Below, one piece after another: positions 60,316 to 64,000 of a stretch of 64,000 nucleotides of DNA (within the stretch, counting starts at the first letter, position 1; each line of letters begins with the position of its first letter). Source of the DNA: Bacteroidota bacterium (GTDB lineage Bacteria; Bacteroidota; Bacteroidia; Flavobacteriales_D; Crocinitomicaceae); contig JACPUU010000018.1 in NCBI GenBank assembly GCA_016192075.1, positions 124,001 through 188,000 on the forward strand, given 5' to 3'. The notes under the pieces were generated by a model. It saw nothing but the letters and a program-made list of their open reading frames with translations. It was not told the origin of the DNA and did not search any database. The position numbers were made by a program, and so were the translations under genes.

Positions 60316-62292
60316 ATGTCAGATCACAAACGCCCGTTAACAGACTGGTTACCCATTACCAAAAAAGAGCTCGAGTACCATGGCTGGGACGAGCTGGACG
60401 TGATTATTGTATCGGGTGATGCGTATGTCGATCACCCTTCTTTTGGCACCGCCGTTATTGGCCGCATTATTGAGAGTGAGGGTTTTCGGGTAGGCATTAT
60501 TCCGCAGCCGCAATGGCAGGATGATTTGCGTGATTTTAAAAAATTTGGCAAACCTAAGTACTTTTTTGGGGTAACTGCGGGCTGCATGGATTCCATGGTA
60601 AATCATTACACTGCCGGAAAACGAAAACGCTCTACCGATTCGTATACCCCCGGCGGCGCATCTGGTTTCAGACCCGATTATGCAACCACTGTATACAGCA
60701 AAATTCTAAAACAAATTTACCCCGATGTGCCGGTAGTTATTGGCGGAATTGAAGCATCACTGAGGCGCGTAACGCATTACGATTATTGGTCGGATAAACT
60801 TTTTCCAACCATTTTAGAAGACAGCGGTGCTGACCTTTTGGTGTACGGTATGGGCGAACAGCCGCTGCGTGAGTTGCTTCAGTTATTAAAAAAGGGCGTT
60901 CCGTTTTCATCCATCAAAACCATTCCGCAAACGTCTGTTCTGATTCACAAAGATGAAATACTGCCCAAAAATAAAAACTGGGAAGATGTAGAACTGCATT
61001 CACACGAGGTTTGTTTAACCGACAAAATCAAATACGCTTCTAATTTCAAAACGGTAGAGGTAGAATCAAATAAACTTGCCGCACGGCGCATTCTGCAAAA
61101 AGTGGGTGATAAAATTGCCGTTATCAATCCGCCGTTTTACACCATGACCGAGGCTGAAATTGACCGGTCATTTGACTTGCCCTATACACGTTTACCGCAT
61201 CCCAAATATGAAAAACGCGGTGCCATTCCGGCGTATGAAATGATCAAGTTTTCAATTAACATGCACCGCGGCTGTTTCGGCGGCTGCAGCTTTTGCACCA
61301 TTTCAGCCCACCAGGGAAAATTTATTGCCTCACGCAGTGAAAAATCTATTTTGAAAGAAGTAGAGGCGGTGGTAAATCATCCGGAATTTAAAGGTTATAT
61401 CTCTGACCTTGGCGGACCATCAGCCAACATGTATAAAATGAAAGGCATTGATGAGGCCATTTGCGAGCGCTGTGTCAGCCCGTCATGCATTCACCCGGTA
61501 GTTTGTTCAAACCTGGACACCAATCATAAACCACTGCTCGAAATTTATAAAAAAGTAGATGCACACCCAAAAGTAAAAAAGGCATTTGTCGGGTCCGGAA
61601 TCCGTTACGATCTGCTGGTGAAAGACTACAACAAAAATCTGGATGAAAAAGTAGCTGAAGAATACATTACGCAGCTTGTTACACGCCACGTTTCAGGCCG
61701 GTTGAAAGTAGCGCCCGAACATACCGCAGACAATACCCTGCGCATTATGCGCAAACCACCGTTCCGCTATTTTCATAAGTTCAAGGACGTGTATGACCGT
61801 ATCCAGAAAAAGAATGGCTTAAATCAGCCGTTGATTCCTTACTTTATTTCTTCTCACCCGGGTTGTGAAGAGGCTGATATGGCTGACCTGGCTGCTGAAA
61901 CCAAAGAGATGGGTTTTAAACTGGAACAGGTGCAGGATTTTACACCAACACCCATGACCGTTGCTACTGAAATTTATTACACGGGTGTTCATCCATACAC
62001 ACTCAAACCAACGTTTGTTCCCAAATCAAAAAAAGAAAAAGAAGATCAGCACCGGTTCTTTTTCTGGTATAAAAATGAGAACAAGGGCTGGATCAAAGAC
62101 AAATTAAAATCTGCCGGAAAACCTGAACTTGCTGAACGTTTGCTGGGGAAAGAATTGCGCTTTGAATCTGATAAAAAATCATACGGTTCAAAACAGCAGG
62201 AGCAACGGCAAGGACAACAGAAATTACAACAGCGCGATAAAAAAGAAGTTCCTAAATGGCTGGCCGAAAAGCGGCGCGACCGGAGAAAATAA
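60316..62292 (+). CDS. ygiQ: YgiQ-family radical SAM protein
   Basis: 658 residues from ATG 60316. The N-terminal UPF0313 region (about 1-280; VSGDAYVDHPSFGTAVIGR, VVIGGIEASLRRVTHYDYW) precedes the radical SAM core. The core's cluster motif is HRGCFGGCSFCTISAHQG (CxxxCxxC, near residue 320). Then come EVEAVVNHPEFKGYISDLGG, a second cysteine group (CERCVSPSCIHPVVCSNLD) and VAPEHTADNTL. The C-terminus is Lys/Gln-rich. The family is conserved but its substrate is not established. Cytoplasmic. Confidence 0.95.
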   Translation: MSDHKRPLTDWLPITKKELEYHGWDELDVIIVSGDAYVDHPSFGTAVIGRIIESEGFRVGIIPQPQWQDDLRDFKKFGKPKYFFGVTAGCMDSMVNHYTAGKRKRSTDSYTPGGASGFRPDYATTVYSKILKQIYPDVPVVIGGIEASLRRVTHYDYWSDKLFPTILEDSGADLLVYGMGEQPLRELLQLLKKGVPFSSIKTIPQTSVLIHKDEILPKNKNWEDVELHSHEVCLTDKIKYASNFKTVEVESNKLAARRILQKVGDKIAVINPPFYTMTEAEIDRSFDLPYTRLPHPKYEKRGAIPAYEMIKFSINMHRGCFGGCSFCTISAHQGKFIASRSEKSILKEVEAVVNHPEFKGYISDLGGPSANMYKMKGIDEAICERCVSPSCIHPVVCSNLDTNHKPLLEIYKKVDAHPKVKKAFVGSGIRYDLLVKDYNKNLDEKVAEEYITQLVTRHVSGRLKVAPEHTADNTLRIMRKPPFRYFHKFKDVYDRIQKKNGLNQPLIPYFISSHPGCEEADMADLAAETKEMGFKLEQVQDFTPTPMTVATEIYYTGVHPYTLKPTFVPKSKKEKEDQHRFFFWYKNENKGWIKDKLKSAGKPELAERLLGKELRFESDKKSYGSKQQEQRQGQQKLQQRDKKEVPKWLAEKRRDRRK

Positions 62293-62324
62293 CCCTGCTG
62301 ATTCAAAAAAAAATTAATGCTATC

Positions 62325-63287
62325 ATGAAATTCATTTTTATCTGTGTATTGGTATTACAGCCAATTTTAAGTAGTTCGCAGGCAGATTTTGAAAAACAAA
62401 TTTCCGGCAGTCTGGATTCTTCCTTGCATTTACACGCAATCTCATGGGATGATACGCACAACGAGTTTATGATTTTTGCCAGTTCACTTTTTAAAAAGAC
62501 CCAAAGCGTAACCGGCTTTTTATCTGCGCTGCAGGAAAAACCAGAGAAGGTTTATAAAAACAAAATTGGCCCGTCTGAATATCCCAAACTTAATGCGCTT
62601 TCAGCGGCTTCTCCAAAAATTATGGCTGCCTTGCAAACCACACTATTTCAGTTTGCGCTTCATGATAAAAATTATGCCGATTACTGTGAAATGAGTCCCA
62701 TTGCAGAGTTCTACTGGTTACTTTATGAGTACAGCCAAAGCTTTAACGGTTCTCATGGTGTTTTGGGAGTTACTCAAAAAATAAAGACCATCACCAATGA
62801 TATGACTGATGCCGTGCTGCGCGATAAACTTGCCGTTCTTCTGCTAATCAGACATCTTGTTGAAAAAGGTGAGACTATTTACAAAGACCCTGTTGAGCTC
62901 GAACGAAATGCTATTGAAGTTGTTCCGTGTAACTTTAAACCGGCTATGGATTCTTCTGCCACAAAATCTGCCAGCACTATTTCTCTTGAGGAAGTTGAGC
63001 CTTGTTTTTTTGGTGGTGAAAAAGCACTGATTCGGTTCATTCAAATGACAATAGAATACCCGGCAGAGTCACGTGAAAAAGAAGAACAGGGATTCGTCTA
63101 CGTAAGTTTTACCGTGAATGAAGATGGCACCGTTAGCGACATTTGTATTGAACAATCATCCTACGAATTATTATCCAAAGAGGCCATTCGCGTTATTCAG
63201 CACATGCCAACCTGGTTACCTGCCAAACAAAACGGAAAACCCGTGCGTGTGCGTTATTCTTTCCCAATCAGATTCAGCCTGGCCTAG
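62325..63287 (+). CDS. Secreted protein with TonB C-terminal domain
   Basis: 320 residues from ATG 62325; the longer frame back to 62256 overlaps the ygiQ coding end and hides the signal peptide (MKFIFICVLVLQPILSSSQA). The first ~215 residues are helical and unrecognised. The last ~85 form a TonB_C domain (GFVYVSFTVNEDGTVSDICI, then EAIRVIQHMPTWLPAKQNGK and VRVRYSFPIRF). In Bacteroidota this domain occurs in many periplasmic proteins that lack the TonB anchor helix and Pro-rich arm, as here, so it is unlikely to energise transporters. Its role is unknown. Confidence 0.88.
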   Translation: MKFIFICVLVLQPILSSSQADFEKQISGSLDSSLHLHAISWDDTHNEFMIFASSLFKKTQSVTGFLSALQEKPEKVYKNKIGPSEYPKLNALSAASPKIMAALQTTLFQFALHDKNYADYCEMSPIAEFYWLLYEYSQSFNGSHGVLGVTQKIKTITNDMTDAVLRDKLAVLLLIRHLVEKGETIYKDPVELERNAIEVVPCNFKPAMDSSATKSASTISLEEVEPCFFGGEKALIRFIQMTIEYPAESREKEEQGFVYVSFTVNEDGTVSDICIEQSSYELLSKEAIRVIQHMPTWLPAKQNGKPVRVRYSFPIRFSLA

Positions 63288-63480
63288 CAAATCTGCGATC
63301 TCAATTCTATTTCGATTTAGATTAAGCCCCCCATCCCTTTATCAGGGATAAAGCAACTTGTAACATGTTATAAAACCCATGAAACCCAACGCTCTTGTGT
63401 AATTTTTCGTCATCTGTTTAAGCGCCCTCAAAAAATCCGAACTTTAAGTTCGCCTCTTGTTTTACCCGCGGCATTGTTTT
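63288..63480. other. Upstream region of the last surface-protein gene
   Basis: 193 bp. It contains a perfect palindrome TAACATGTTA (63361-63370), and CGTC at 63408-63411 after a T-run. That order and spacing resemble the 64-bp elements upstream of two SprB-protein genes, but the bases between do not align well. It also contains the small hairpin ACTTTAAGTT (63439-63450 region). Confidence 0.35.
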
Positions 63481-64000
63481 ATGCAACGATTTTCGATTTT
63501 ATTTTTCCTTGCAAGTATTCCTATCCATCAGGGTTTGGGACAGATTGTCTATTTTGAAGATTTTGGAACCGGATGTACAACCGGTACGCTGGCGACTACT
63601 TTTGGATGGGTTCTCACCAGTACCGGTACCAACGAGATTACGGCCAATACCTGGTACGTCAGTGCTGACGAGAATGGTGTGGGCTCAGGCAATTGCGGCA
63701 TAGGCTGCGGAGGCGCCAACAGCAGAACTTTACATGTGGGTGCCCATTTGGATGCCGGTGGTGATTTGGGTGCCGCTTACTTTGAATCCAGCGCATTTTT
63801 CTGTGCCTTTTTAGGTTTATGCTCAGCAACCGATAAACGCATTCAGTCACCCACTATTAACTGCACCGGTATTTCAACCATTACCCTTTCATTTGACTAC
63901 ATTGAAAACGGTGAAGGGACTGCCGATAATGCAACCGTTTGGTATTCGGCCGACAACGGCACAACATGGATTCAGATTGATGATCCGCCAAAAACAAGTT
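63481..64000 (+). CDS. Exported surface protein (3' end outside window)
   Basis: The frame is open from ATG 63481 to the window end (173 codons visible). It begins with a signal peptide (MQRFSILFFLASIPIHQGLG) cut before QIVYFEDFG. Start patterns like 'x-x-E-D-F-G' followed by Gly/Thr-rich beta sequence and an N-C-G-I-G-C-G-G-A-N-S-R-T-L-H-V segment are common at the N-termini of T9SS cargo proteins in Bacteroidota. Six or more cysteines may form disulfides. NATVWYSADNGTTWIQI suggests a following BNR or jelly-roll domain. The C-terminal sorting domain, if any, is beyond the window. Confidence 0.85.
   Translation, partial: MQRFSILFFLASIPIHQGLGQIVYFEDFGTGCTTGTLATTFGWVLTSTGTNEITANTWYVSADENGVGSGNCGIGCGGANSRTLHVGAHLDAGGDLGAAYFESSAFFCAFLGLCSATDKRIQSPTINCTGISTITLSFDYIENGEGTADNATVWYSADNGTTWIQIDDPPKTS

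Noticed and set aside
62325-63287. TonB energy-transducing protein
   Set aside because: It has a cleavable signal peptide instead of an anchor helix and lacks the proline-rich spacer; only the C-terminal domain is shared.

Overview
The window looks like a chromosomal segment of a free-living member of the Bacteroidota, probably near the Flavobacteriales or Chitinophagales. The evidence is: three or more secreted proteins built for the type IX secretion system (T9SS), with both type A and type B (gliding-associated) C-terminal sorting domains; long arrays of SprB-type repeats; the acpP-fabF-rnc and panC / GT5-like / DUF4270 / glmS gene neighbourhoods typical of that phylum; and at least 15 exact copies of the Bacteroidota -7 promoter element TAnnTTTG just upstream of gene starts. 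No rRNA, tRNA, CRISPR array, prophage or intact insertion sequence was seen.

Layout. 0-5.2 kb: a truncated LD-carboxypeptidase, a GT2 glycosyltransferase, a large GT-C-like membrane protein and a second, Tat-exported LD-carboxypeptidase (cell-envelope genes). 5.5-11 kb: a NifU/NFU Fe-S protein, a saccharopine-dehydrogenase-like enzyme, two small unknown proteins, a lipoprotein, a CTP-synthase-like glutaminase domain that has lost its catalytic residues, and a biotin carrier protein. 11.1-19.8 kb: one 8.6-kb gene for a surface adhesin of about 2,870 residues with about 25 SprB repeats. 19.9-24.5 kb: a V4R histidine kinase, a small Cys-tailed protein, a DMT transporter with an ArsC-like protein, and metK. 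25-33 kb: a 1,538-residue glycine-rich/SprB/gliding-type surface protein, a lipoprotein and a six-kelch T9SS protein. 33.3-43.3 kb: a TPR-SpoIIE phosphatase, a FucP-like sugar transporter, an aldo/keto reductase, uridine kinase overlapping an NtrY-like kinase, and a rhomboid protease. 43.4-51.1 kb: glmS, a DUF4270 lipoprotein, a half-length glycogen-synthase-like protein, divergent panC, and a TPR histidine kinase with its LuxR-type response regulator. 51.2-58 kb: fabV, asnS, a small SprB protein, rnc-fabF-acpP and an iodotyrosine-deiodinase homologue. 58.1-64 kb: purN, a MarC-family protein, an unknown secreted protein, a YgiQ radical SAM protein, a TonB-C secreted protein and the start of another exported surface protein.

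Most genes are housekeeping, but exported surface proteins take up more than a quarter of the DNA. The most interesting non-coding signal is a 64-bp element (44 of 64 positions identical) carrying a 12-bp palindrome, present upstream of two separate SprB-repeat protein genes 29 kb apart; it may be a shared operator for surface-protein genes. Other points of interest are the bacterial iodotyrosine deiodinase with all three substrate-lid residues, the pseudo-glutaminase, the half-length GT5 protein in the panC/glmS cluster, a domain nested inside one SprB repeat of the giant adhesin, and dispersed intergenic repeats, one copy split by about 250 bp. Several apparent TTG-initiated N-terminal extensions lie inside -7 promoter elements, so starts were moved downstream to ATG.
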